DNA from: CACEUX01 sp964404235
Lineage (GTDB): Bacteria; Fidelibacterota; Marinisomatia; Marinisomatales; UBA1611
Assembly (NCBI GenBank): GCA_964404235.1
Contig: CAYOJL010000056.1
Span: 1 to 13,635, forward strand
Length of the DNA stretch: 13,635 nt
Direction: 5' to 3'
The notes under the pieces were generated by a model, which did no database searches, had not been told where the DNA came from, and saw only the letters and a list, made by a program, of their open reading frames with translations. Made by a program: the position numbers and the translations under genes. Positions 1 through 8,052 of the stretch are shown piece by piece (the stretch's first letter is position 1; the number at the start of each line of letters is the position of its first letter).

Positions 1-3000
1 CTGCAGACACTCGGTTTCCAAAATGATCATCTCCATGCCAATTGACCATATATATACCGGCATTCTGATCTTGTCTAATAAGAGGATTAACGACCCTACC
101 TCGCATATCATATATAACTAGTGAGACATTAGAGCTCTTCGCAATATCATATGAAATAACTGTGGAAGGATTGAATGGATTAGGGTAATTGGGATGTAAA
201 GCAAATTTTCCAGGCAATGTTTCATTCTCATTAGTAGTTAACATATCACTACTAAATTGACCAAAGTTATCCGCAAAAGCAGTAATCGGGTTTGCATTTA
301 CATCCCCAGCTGATATGGAGTTGATCATAAATACAACAGATGGATTCGTAAGGTTATTATTAAATTGAACCTCTACCTGTAATATCGCTCCAGTATCCGG
401 CTCTATTGCTGTTACAAAATCATATCCCAGAAAATAAAATGATCCATCTTCTGCTTCACCAGAACTACCATCTATTGTCCCATCTTCAAAACGATTAAGA
501 GGTATAATATTGGTAACTGTCATATAGTCAGGCATGTCAGTAATGCTAAATTCTAAAATATTGACGGTCTCTGTATTTTCCATATGAATCTCGAATGTCC
601 CAGTTCCTCCTGATTCCATTTGACCAGATACATTTTCAATGGTACATCCAACAGGTGGCTGTCCAACATAAAAGGTGTGAGGTAAACCTTCTGTGTGCAT
701 AGGAAGATTATTAACGTCAGCTAGAACGGGTTCACTAACAGTTATATCAATGATCGTTCCATCAGGAATTCCAGTTAGTATATCATAGGTAATATCAGCA
801 AAATGACCTATACCTGACTCGATCGGGTTGGATTGGGTATTATCATATGCAGTGATCCTATAACCTATCCCAAGATCGGTACCAGAATATGACCAACCAT
901 CTAGATCTAATATTTCGCTAAAATTCAGTTCTGCTCCATTAATAAATGGTGGCTCTGCAAGAATATCAAATTGGATAGCATAAACTGGTTGAGTGTTATT
1001 GAGAAAAACTGAACCACTTGTCTGTGAGCCAGATTCACCGTACCCACCATAGAGATGCAGATATTGGGTCTCGATACCAACATCATACGTGGCACCCTCG
1101 GCAGTCCAATTGAGGTCAACATACCCGACATCTTGTATCGATGTTCCAGTTGTATAAGAAAGATTAACCGTTACTTCCTCATCAGTAACAGGATATATGA
1201 CAGCTCTACAGACTGGTCCATCTCCAGCACCAAGAGATGTTCCAACACTGATACCCGTAATTGCAATGGTACCATCACCTTGGTCAGCAATTTCCAATGC
1301 CCAACCAGAGGTCCGTTCCGTGGTCAAAATATTTAAACTATTTAGTATATCAGGATAATCCATGATCTCAAAATAGAAAAGACCTAATTCTGTTTCATTA
1401 TTGATATAAAAATCTAGTGTATCCATCTGACCTGACAGTGATGCTCCATCATCCATCCAGAGTTCAACCCACTCAACAGGAGTAGCAGTTACAGTTCCTG
1501 TTGGTCCAGACTCAGAGCCATCTGGGTAGATAGCGGTTACGTAGTAATAATATGTAGTACTATTGATAACATCTTCATCAAGATACGTGGTAACATCTCC
1601 AGAAACCTCTGCGATCTCTTCAAAATCAGATACGCTATTCTCTGACCTGTAGATTTTAAAAGCATCGAGTTCAACTGGTCTGTTATCATTGATGATTGGT
1701 TGCTCAAGGTCAACCCTCATTTCATAAGGAATCCCACCTGGGAATTCAGCTATAACATCCTCCTTATTTGCTGATAAGACCCACTCTCCGAGCTCAGTTA
1801 ATTCATAGTGTACTATACGTTCTATATCTCTTGCAGCAAAGGTTATAAACACATCATCGATCGCCCATCCTGAGGCCCAGAAACCATTGTCATTGGAATG
1901 AAAAGCAACATAAAGATTAGGTTCACCAGCATAAGCTGAAAGATCAACTGTCTCTGTTACCCATTCAGAAACTGGATCAAGGGCTACAACTTCTGTAAAA
2001 TTGGTGCCATCTGTACTGACTTCAATATGAGCAGTATGACTGTATGCTCCATCATAGTATGAAGCAAAATTCAATGTTATGGTTTCAGCCCCACTCACAT
2101 TAAGAGAAGGAGTCACTAAATAATCCATGGAACCATCATCATCTGCCATATCATCATTAGAACACATGTACCATGTATGTGATGGAACGGTCCAGAAAGC
2201 ACTGGAGCCATCTTGTGTGATAAACCACCCTTGGGCAGAATTGGTGGTCAATGTCCAGTCTTCAGGAATCTCACCTTCTTCGAAATCCTCTTCAAAATCT
2301 TCGGGTATTGGCCCATAAGGTGGATCCCAGCTTAGTAGTACTTGCGCATCCATACCATCTTGGGCTTGTAGATTATGGGGCTCTTCAATATAACCAGGAC
2401 TAACTGTAACAGTACCTGAGTCTGCTGCTGCAACCCAATAGGTCCCTCCAATATCATCGGTAACAGTAACATTTTCAAAGTTTACACCAACATTAGAATT
2501 ATATGCATTTTCATGCACAACCATTTCCATATTTGCGATCGAGCCTGAGCCAGGGGCGATATTTCCATTCTCTGCGCTATATATCAGTACACGAGTAGCA
2601 CCATTATCAAGCTCATTGAAATCAATAGAAAAACCCTCAGAGCGGTCTGTAGTAGAAAATCCTGTTACGTCAAGGTAATTAGGCGTATCATATATATCAA
2701 ATTGAAGTCCACCTACATCGCCGGGATTCTCAAGACTAATATCAAGAAATACCTGTTCAGATACATCGCCAGTATCTATTGAAGCACTTAGAATTACTAC
2801 ATTACCAATTGTAATTGAACCGTTAACTAATTCTCCTGAGATTATATTTCCATCACCATCACTTACAGTTAGATCAAAAGCTTCCAATTCAACTAATGCA
2901 GATAAGACATCTGATCCATCATAATGAAGATTTAAGACTACACCGTCACCTCCAGCAGAGATCTCACCACCATTGTTATTATAAAAGATGACCCTTCCTG

Positions 3001-3274
3001 AGCCATCTTCAAACACTGTAAAATCGGCACTAAAATTATCCGAATCAACTGGGCTTGCTCCTGAAAGAGTAATAATTGTTGGAGCAGCAACTATATCAAA
3101 TTGAAAACCGCCAACAGAATTATCGGGATTGCTGACGTTCACTGGTACAACTATATCTTCAGTATATCCACCCACAAGTACATCGTCTATGGAAACAATA
3201 ACATCAGATAATGCTACATTACACATAAATAAAGATATGATCCATAGAGAGAAATATTTTCTCATCAACGACAT
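1..3274 (-). CDS. Giant secreted modular protein with cohesin-like, Fn3 and choice-of-anchor-J domains and a T9SS-type tail (3' end cut by window)
   Basis: The frame is open from ATG at 3274 to the window edge: 1091 codons with no stop. GGAGG lies 5 nt before the ATG. Residues 1-23 form a signal peptide: Arg-Lys at 5-6, a hydrophobic core, and likely cleavage after A-L-S23. Five cohesin-like beta-sandwich modules follow at about 24-153, 155-297, 600-735, 736-872 and 877-1012. Between the second and third is an Fn3 domain (about 298-599) split by a choice-of-anchor-J/MAM-like domain (about 325-478, W340 to the GWAIDD motif at 469-474). The tail has HPNYPNPFNPST at 1027-1038, then a FlgD-Ig-like segment with W1079 and GDDHFGNRVSA at 1081-1091. 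That matches type A type IX sorting tails of the FCB group; about 20-25 residues are probably missing. I infer a cell-surface or released adhesion, scaffold or carbohydrate-binding role. No catalytic domain is visible and the ligand is unknown. Confidence 0.88.
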   Translation of the reverse strand, partial: MSLMRKYFSLWIISLFMCNVALSDVIVSIDDVLVGGYTEDIVVPVNVSNPDNSVGGFQFDIVAAPTIITLSGASPVDSDNFSADFTVFEDGSGRVIFYNNNGGEISAGGDGVVLNLHYDGSDVLSALVELEAFDLTVSDGDGNIISGELVNGSITIGNVVILSASIDTGDVSEQVFLDISLENPGDVGGLQFDIYDTPNYLDVTGFSTTDRSEGFSIDFNELDNGATRVLIYSAENGNIAPGSGSIANMEMVVHENAYNSNVGVNFENVTVTDDIGGTYWVAAADSGTVTVSPGYIEEPHNLQAQDGMDAQVLLSWDPPYGPIPEDFEEDFEEGEIPEDWTLTTNSAQGWFITQDGSSAFWTVPSHTWYMCSNDDMADDDGSMDYLVTPSLNVSGAETITLNFASYYDGAYSHTAHIEVSTDGTNFTEVVALDPVSEWVTETVDLSAYAGEPNLYVAFHSNDNGFWASGWAIDDVFITFAARDIERIVHYELTELGEWVLSANKEDVIAEFPGGIPYEMRVDLEQPIINDNRPVELDAFKIYRSENSVSDFEEIAEVSGDVTTYLDEDVINSTTYYYYVTAIYPDGSESGPTGTVTATPVEWVELWMDDGASLSGQMDTLDFYINNETELGLFYFEIMDYPDILNSLNILTTERTSGWALEIADQGDGTIAITGISVGTSLGAGDGPVCRAVIYPVTDEEVTVNLSYTTGTSIQDVGYVDLNWTAEGATYDVGIETQYLHLYGGYGESGSQTSGSVFLNNTQPVYAIQFDILAEPPFINGAELNFSEILDLDGWSYSGTDLGIGYRITAYDNTQSNPIESGIGHFADITYDILTGIPDGTIIDITVSEPVLADVNNLPMHTEGLPHTFYVGQPPVGCTIENVSGQMESGGTGTFEIHMENTETVNILEFSITDMPDYMTVTNIIPLNRFEDGTIDGSSGEAEDGSFYFLGYDFVTAIEPDTGAILQVEVQFNNNLTNPSVVFMINSISAGDVNANPITAFADNFGQFSSDMLTTNENETLPGKFALHPNYPNPFNPSTVISYDIAKSSNVSLVIYDMRGRVVNPLIRQDQNAGIYMVNWHGDDHFGNRVSA
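239..1477 (-). repeat. Tandem cohesin-like modules 3, 4 and 5
   Basis: Three further modules of about 135 residues follow the Fn3 domain. Their core motifs are GLFYFEI (631-637), YAIQFDI (765-771) and NILEFSI (905-911), spaced about 134-140 residues apart. Modules 3 and 5 follow the core with M-D-Y-P or M-P-D-Y loops, and module 2 has an equivalent D-T-P-N-Y loop. Modules 3 to 5 are more diverged from the cohesin consensus than 1 and 2. The aspartate of the core becomes Glu in module 3 and Ser in module 5. Module 5 begins near C877. Confidence 0.62.
2384..3205 (-). repeat. Tandem cohesin-like modules 1 and 2
   Basis: This is a protein-level repeat of two diverged modules of about 130-140 residues inside the giant secreted protein. 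Both carry the same core: GGFQFDI at residues 55-61 and GGLQFDI at 188-194. Each core is preceded by a strand alternating hydrophobic residues (VPVNVSNP and LDISLENPG) and followed by a loop, an RVxIY strand (RVIFY and RVLIY) and an acidic Gly-rich turn. The core resembles the GxFQFDLxYDP signature of cohesin domains. The assignment rests on this motif and module length only; the DNA itself is not repetitive. Confidence 0.7.
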
Positions 3275-3405
3275 TTTTTCCTCCGGTGATATCAAATATG
3301 ATACATTAAAATTGTTTGGTAGACTTTATTCGTCTGCTCCAATTGGTAAAAAGCCAATTGTGTTTATATAAAATAACGATTTTCTACCGATAATTCACTC
3401 ACAAA
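3275..3405 (-). other. Intergenic region with inverted repeat, before the giant secreted protein gene
   Basis: These 131 nt separate the PLP-enzyme stop from the next start and contain no ORF. A perfect 7-bp inverted repeat, CAATTGG/CCAATTG with a 7-nt loop, lies at 3340-3360. No run of T follows it on the minus strand, so it is a poor intrinsic terminator. It could be an operator or a weak RNA hairpin. AT-rich TATA-like stretches near 3363-3372 and 3298-3306 could be -10 elements, but I see no convincing -35 partner. A separate promoter for the secreted protein probably lies here, by inference from the gap length. Confidence 0.4.
3280..3284 (-). promoter_or_regulatory. Shine-Dalgarno of the giant secreted protein
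   Basis: GGAGG on the minus strand lies 5 nt before ATG 3274. A second in-frame ATG at codon 4 is too close to this site, so it fixes the start at 3274. That start also gives a complete signal peptide. Confidence 0.8.
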
Positions 3406-4572
3406 TTATTGTTTAAAAGCTCTCTCAATATCCGCATATAGATCTTCTATATATTCAATACCAATGGATAGGCGAACAAGATCTTCCGTAAGTCCCATTG
3501 ATAATTTCATATCTACTGGAACAGAAGCGTGTGTCATTCCATACGGAACACAGACCAAACTCTCAACGCCCCCAAGGCTCTCTGCAAGAGAAAATATTCT
3601 TAAATTAGATAGAAGGCTATCTCGTTTTTCAATTGAGCCACATCTTATTGAGATCATTGACCCAAATATGCAGTTTCCTTCAGGTGTGATCTGTTGTCTT
3701 TTGGCAAGTTCATGTTGAGGATGAGCTTCAAGTCCAGGATAGATCACTTCATTGACAAAACTCGAAGCTTTTAGCCTTTGTGCCAATTCCAATGCATTAT
3801 CAGATTGTTTTTGAACTCTAAGCGCCATTGTTTTTGTACTTCTTAACAAGATCCAACAATCAAAAGGGCTTGGTATCGCACCACCAGACTTTTGTATAAA
3901 ATGAAGCTGTTCAGCCAGGTCAGGATCATTAGTTATTAGTGCTCCAGCGATCAGGTCACTATGTCCACCAATAAATTTTGTAGCACTATGCATCACTACA
4001 TCTGCACCCATATCTAAAGGTCTCTGCCCATAAGGGCTCATGAATGTGTTATCAACGGCTAATTTAATATTATGGGCCTGACATAGATCAGCGGTTTGTC
4101 TTATGTCAGTCAATTCCAATAAGGGGTTAGTTGGTGTTTCTATGAATATCAATTTAGTATTGGGTTTGATCGCAGTTTCTATACTTTTTAGAGAACGAGT
4201 GTCAACAAATTCAAATTCTAGGCCATGTCTGGATAATACCTCTACAGACATCCTATAAGTACCTCCATAAACATTATGTCCAACGATAATATGGTCGCCT
4301 GCACTTAAGGTTTGGAAAAGAGTTGTTGTCGCTGCCATACCACTTGAAAATGCAAGACAATGATTACCATTCTCAAGAGAAGCAAGATTTTCTTCCAGTC
4401 GTTTTCGTGTGGGATTACCACCGCGAGAATAGTCAAAACCTTTATCTTTACCTACTGCGTGTTGCTCATAAGTAGATGTAAGATGAATAGGAGCAACAAT
4501 AGCACCTGTCTCATGGTCTGGTTCATTACCAACATGAATAGCTCGAGTCTGAAATTGGTCTTTTTTACCCAT
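3406..4572 (-). CDS. Cystathionine gamma-synthase/gamma-lyase family PLP enzyme
   Basis: The 388-residue protein is full length for the Cys/Met metabolism PLP family (fold type I). These cytoplasmic enzymes make or cleave cystathionine in transsulfuration. Visible marks are YSRGGNPTR at 48-56 (the Tyr and Arg that bind the neighbouring subunit's phosphate), SSGMAA at 77-82, Y102 that stacks on the cofactor, D174 in AVDNTF, the Schiff-base lysine K199 in SATKFIGGHSD, and the substrate-carboxylate pair S338 and R367. The position that helps separate gamma-lyases (Glu) from other members is C341 in ESLVCVPYGMTH. The CVP stretch resembles the SVP of Bacillus MetI-type synthases as I recall them, so synthase (metB), lyase (mccB) or a sulfhydrylase are all possible. 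Its ATG lies 1 nt after the secA stop, implying translational coupling. Confidence 0.9.
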   Translation of the reverse strand: MGKKDQFQTRAIHVGNEPDHETGAIVAPIHLTSTYEQHAVGKDKGFDYSRGGNPTRKRLEENLASLENGNHCLAFSSGMAATTTLFQTLSAGDHIIVGHNVYGGTYRMSVEVLSRHGLEFEFVDTRSLKSIETAIKPNTKLIFIETPTNPLLELTDIRQTADLCQAHNIKLAVDNTFMSPYGQRPLDMGADVVMHSATKFIGGHSDLIAGALITNDPDLAEQLHFIQKSGGAIPSPFDCWILLRSTKTMALRVQKQSDNALELAQRLKASSFVNEVIYPGLEAHPQHELAKRQQITPEGNCIFGSMISIRCGSIEKRDSLLSNLRIFSLAESLGGVESLVCVPYGMTHASVPVDMKLSMGLTEDLVRLSIGIEYIEDLYADIERAFKQ

Positions 4573-4573
4573 A

Positions 4574-7500
4574 CTATACCTGCGTGTAACCTTTGTTAAG
4601 ATAGCTCTGTAGTTTTTTGAATTTTATCTGAAGTTCTTTTCCATCGGGAGCTCTAACAAGTATTTTTTCATTTCTGCCTTTTTTTTGTTGAACTTGTACA
4701 GGTGTCCTGACCTGCTGAGGTTGATTCCCTTGCGGGGTCTGTGTTTGACCTTGAAATCCCATACCTGTGGTATCTTGATGTGAAGTTTTTACATTACTTA
4801 CTGCAGCGCTTCTATTGGATTGAGGTTGTTCCATGCCTTGTAACTGCGTTCTAAATAATCTTTGTACTGTAATTGAATTCATATCTTCCATCATTTCCTG
4901 GAACATTTTAAATCCTTCAGACTTGTACTCTAATAAAGGATTTTTTTGTCCATACGCCCTCAGATTGATCCCTTCTCTTAATTGATCCATCGCATAAAGA
5001 TGATCCTTCCATTTTTCATCAATGGTTCGTAGGATGACAAAACGTTCAAATTCACGGATCACATCATCTGGAACAAGAGACTGTCTAGCTTTATAAACTG
5101 ACTTTGCTTGTGATAATACCCATTCAATAATATCTTCACTATTAACATCATTTTGCCCAGTCTCTTCCTTTATTTTATCTAATGTAGCATCTACCATAAT
5201 ATGTGAAGCAAAACGCTGTTTTAAATGATCCCAATCCCACAAATGGATATCGTTATCAGATTGCATTTCAATTTCATCCAATACAAAATCATCTAGAATA
5301 TGTAAAACAGACTCTGTCATATTTTCACCTGCAAGAGCCTGATTCCTTATATCATAAACCACCTGACGCTGTTGATTCATGACATCATCATATTGAAGAA
5401 GATGTTTTCGAATGCCAAAATTTCGCACCTCAACTTTTTTCTGTGCATTTGATATTGCTCTTGTTACCATACCAGCTGATATAACCTCACCCTCTTCAAT
5501 CCCCATTCGATCCATAATTGATGCAACTCTGTCAGAACTAAAAAGCCGCATTAGATCATCTTCGAGAGATAGATAGAACCTTGAAGAACCAGGGTCGCCC
5601 TGACGTCCACTCCTACCACGTAATTGAAGATCGATTCGTCTGGACTCATGTCGCTCAGTTCCTATAATATGAAGACCTCCTAATTCTTTAATACCCTCAC
5701 CTAACTTAATATCTGTTCCTCGACCAGCCATGTTAGTAGCAATTGTTACTGCTCCTCTTTGTCCGGCACGAGCAACTACTTCAGCTTCACTTTTATGTTG
5801 CTTTGCATTCAGAACATTATGAGGGATATTTTTTCGTTTTAACATACGAGCGAGGAGTTCAGAAACTTCAACAGATACAGTCCCTACCAGGACTGGCTGA
5901 CCTTTTTGATGACACTCTGTAATCTCTTCAATGGCAGCATTATATTTTTCTCGCTTGGTCTTATATACAAGATCATCTCTGTCATCTCTAGCGATAGAAC
6001 GATGAGTGGGTATCACTGTTACATCCAGGCCATATATTGAACCTAGTTCTTCTGCTTCGGTCTCAGCAGTACCGGTCATACCCGATAACTTATCATAGAG
6101 TCGAAAATAATTCTGGATAGTGATAGTTGCTAAAGTTTGAGTTTCTCTCTCTATACGAACATTTTCTTTTGCTTCAAGTGCTTGATGAAGACCATCAGAA
6201 TATCTTCTTCCAGGCAGGACTCTCCCAGTAAACTCATCAACGATCATTACCTTACCATCTTGCATAACATATTCCACATCTTTTTCATATAATGTATATG
6301 CTTTTAGTAACTGGTTAAAATTATGGATGGTACCACTACGCTCAGCATGTAACTGGTGTGCCTTTTCCTTTTCAGCTTCTTTTTCGGCAGCACTTAGATC
6401 TTCTTGCTCATCTATCTCTGTTAACATTTCACCAAGATCTGGAATAATAAACGTATCTGGATCATCTGGAGCCAGGAGGGTACGGCCCTTTTCAGTAATA
6501 TCCATTACATGGCTTTTTTCATCAACAGCAAAATAAAGGTCATCATCTACTTCATGCATTTTTTTGTCACGAGTATAAATTGATTCGATATCTTGAGCGA
6601 GCTTAAGCATGCCTGGTTCTTGAAAGATCTTCAATACTTGACGATTTTTAGGCATGCCTCTCTGTGCTTGTAGCAATTTTAAACCAGCATTATCTTCATC
6701 GTCCTCATCAATATATTTCTGAGCTTCACGTACTAGGTCTGAAACCAATGACGACTGTTTTTTAACCAATTTCTGGACACCTGGTTTAAGTGTAGTAAAT
6801 GTCTCATCTACAGGCGCATCGACTGCACCAGAAATAATGAGTGGGGTTCTGGCCTCATCAATTAGAACACTATCTACTTCATCCACTACTGCATATGCAT
6901 GACCTCGCTGAACTTTCTCATCTTTCTGCAATGCCATATTATCTCTTAGGTAGTCAAAACCAAACTCATTATTTGTTCCATACGTTATATCGCGATCATA
7001 CATTTCACGTCGCTGAATATTATCCATTGAATTCAAAATAAACCCAACGGTTAGACCTAAACGCTTATAGACCTCCCCCATCCATTCTGCATCCCTTTGG
7101 GCAAGATAATCATTAACAGTAATGACATGCACTCCTCTACCTGTTAATGCATTAAGGTAAATAGGCATCGTAGCTACAAGCGTCTTCCCTTCACCGGTCT
7201 TCATCTCTGAAACCTTTCCATTATGTAATGTTATGGCACCTAACAATTGTACGTCATAGGGAATCATCTCCCACGTCGTATCTTGACCTGAAACACGCCA
7301 TGATGAACCACACATTCTACGACTGGTTTCTTTGACCATCGCAAATGCTTCTTCCATAATTAAACCTAAAGCACCCTGTTCAGCCTTTAATATCTCAGTT
7401 GCACGTTGCTGTTTATCCATATCATCGGACAAGGAGTTCTCTTTTTCCTGACGTGTATTTATAACAAATTCCTTCAGTTCATTTGTACGTGCAATTAATT

Positions 7501-7615
7501 CATCATCGGTCTTTGTAGGCAATGACTCATAGAATTGATTGATACTTTTAACTGTTGGTTTTAGTTTTTTGATCTCTCGATCAGACTTTGTACCAAAAAA
7601 CTTAGCTAGGACCAT
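4574..7615 (-). CDS. secA: Preprotein translocase ATPase SecA
   Basis: SecA is the ATPase motor that drives unfolded preproteins through SecYEG. The 1013-residue protein is longer than the roughly 840-900 of many SecAs. Walker A is MKTGEGKT at 138-145, the DEAD-like box DEVD at 245-248, the preprotein-binding domain starts near 260, motif V is TNMAGRGTDIKL at 627-638, and the arginine-finger region is GRSGRQGD at 667-674. The wing and helical scaffold follow. An extra, partly acidic segment of about 70 residues (about 278-350) sits in the preprotein-binding domain, as in FCB-group SecAs. A Gln/Thr-rich linker (about 930-978) leads to a Lys-rich tail. That tail lacks the usual C-terminal zinc motif CxCxSGx(n)C(C/H) and instead reads KGRNEKILVRAPDGKEL from residue 979. 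The gene starts 8 nt after the nusB stop. Confidence 0.98.
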   Translation of the reverse strand: MVLAKFFGTKSDREIKKLKPTVKSINQFYESLPTKTDDELIARTNELKEFVINTRQEKENSLSDDMDKQQRATEILKAEQGALGLIMEEAFAMVKETSRRMCGSSWRVSGQDTTWEMIPYDVQLLGAITLHNGKVSEMKTGEGKTLVATMPIYLNALTGRGVHVITVNDYLAQRDAEWMGEVYKRLGLTVGFILNSMDNIQRREMYDRDITYGTNNEFGFDYLRDNMALQKDEKVQRGHAYAVVDEVDSVLIDEARTPLIISGAVDAPVDETFTTLKPGVQKLVKKQSSLVSDLVREAQKYIDEDDEDNAGLKLLQAQRGMPKNRQVLKIFQEPGMLKLAQDIESIYTRDKKMHEVDDDLYFAVDEKSHVMDITEKGRTLLAPDDPDTFIIPDLGEMLTEIDEQEDLSAAEKEAEKEKAHQLHAERSGTIHNFNQLLKAYTLYEKDVEYVMQDGKVMIVDEFTGRVLPGRRYSDGLHQALEAKENVRIERETQTLATITIQNYFRLYDKLSGMTGTAETEAEELGSIYGLDVTVIPTHRSIARDDRDDLVYKTKREKYNAAIEEITECHQKGQPVLVGTVSVEVSELLARMLKRKNIPHNVLNAKQHKSEAEVVARAGQRGAVTIATNMAGRGTDIKLGEGIKELGGLHIIGTERHESRRIDLQLRGRSGRQGDPGSSRFYLSLEDDLMRLFSSDRVASIMDRMGIEEGEVISAGMVTRAISNAQKKVEVRNFGIRKHLLQYDDVMNQQRQVVYDIRNQALAGENMTESVLHILDDFVLDEIEMQSDNDIHLWDWDHLKQRFASHIMVDATLDKIKEETGQNDVNSEDIIEWVLSQAKSVYKARQSLVPDDVIREFERFVILRTIDEKWKDHLYAMDQLREGINLRAYGQKNPLLEYKSEGFKMFQEMMEDMNSITVQRLFRTQLQGMEQPQSNRSAAVSNVKTSHQDTTGMGFQGQTQTPQGNQPQQVRTPVQVQQKKGRNEKILVRAPDGKELQIKFKKLQSYLNKGYTQV

Positions 7616-7623
7616 AGATACGC

Positions 7624-8052
7624 CTAATTCTTCTCTTCTTTTTGATAATCCTTATATACTGCATCCAATATCCCATTTATAAAACCGGGGCTTTCATCTG
7701 TGCTGTATATCTTGGAAATTTCTACCATTTCACTAATAGATACCTTAGGAGGGATCTCTTCTATAAAAAATATTTCACATATACCCATTCTCAGCAATAA
7801 TCTATCTATTTGTGCAACACGATCAAATTCCCAATTCTGCAAATGAGATTTGATCAATTCATCAGCTATTTTTATATTCTCTAGCACACAATGGAAAAGA
7901 AGTTTTATAAACTCTGAATTCTTTTCTCTATCTGGATTTAAGTCCAGTATACGTTTAAGAACTAAATCAGGTTTATCATCAGAGAATTGGTTTGCAAATA
8001 ATGCTTCTAAAACTCCTTCCCGAGCAACTCTTCTTGGATGAAGGCTAGGCAT
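7624..8052 (-). CDS. nusB: Transcription antitermination factor NusB
   Basis: NusB binds boxA RNA together with NusE (ribosomal protein S10) and supports antitermination of rRNA operons. From ATG 8052 the product has 142 residues, the usual family size. Family marks are HPRRVAREGVLEALF at 5-19 (the Arg-rich first helix that contacts RNA), NWEFDRVAQIDRLLLRMG at 73-90, KVSISEMVEISKIYS at 103-117 and FINGILDAVY at 124-133. The frame remains open to another ATG at 8094, which would add 14 residues and overlap the leucine dehydrogenase gene by 50 nt. I prefer 8052 because family members begin just before the RRxAR motif. That start overlaps the upstream gene by 8 nt, as elsewhere in the cluster. 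No strong Shine-Dalgarno is visible, consistent with coupling. Confidence 0.95.
   Translation of the reverse strand: MPSLHPRRVAREGVLEALFANQFSDDKPDLVLKRILDLNPDREKNSEFIKLLFHCVLENIKIADELIKSHLQNWEFDRVAQIDRLLLRMGICEIFFIEEIPPKVSISEMVEISKIYSTDESPGFINGILDAVYKDYQKEEKN

Noticed and set aside
1055..1336. Plus-strand open frame of 93 codons and similar short ones at 2127-2318 and 3129-3371
   Set aside because: They lie antisense to the long secreted-protein frame or its start, lack Shine-Dalgarno sites and encode low-complexity or unrecognisable peptides.
3220..3224. C18 of the secreted protein as a lipoprotein cysteine
   Set aside because: The preceding residues L-F-M do not fit a lipobox; A-L-S at 21-23 is a better signal peptidase I site.
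3290..3303. TATCA-AATA-TGATA hairpin upstream of the secreted protein gene
   Set aside because: A 5-bp AT-rich palindrome is expected by chance in DNA of this composition.
6327..7041. Plus-strand open frames opposite secA
   Set aside because: They are antisense to strongly conserved SecA coding sequence and show no family features of their own.
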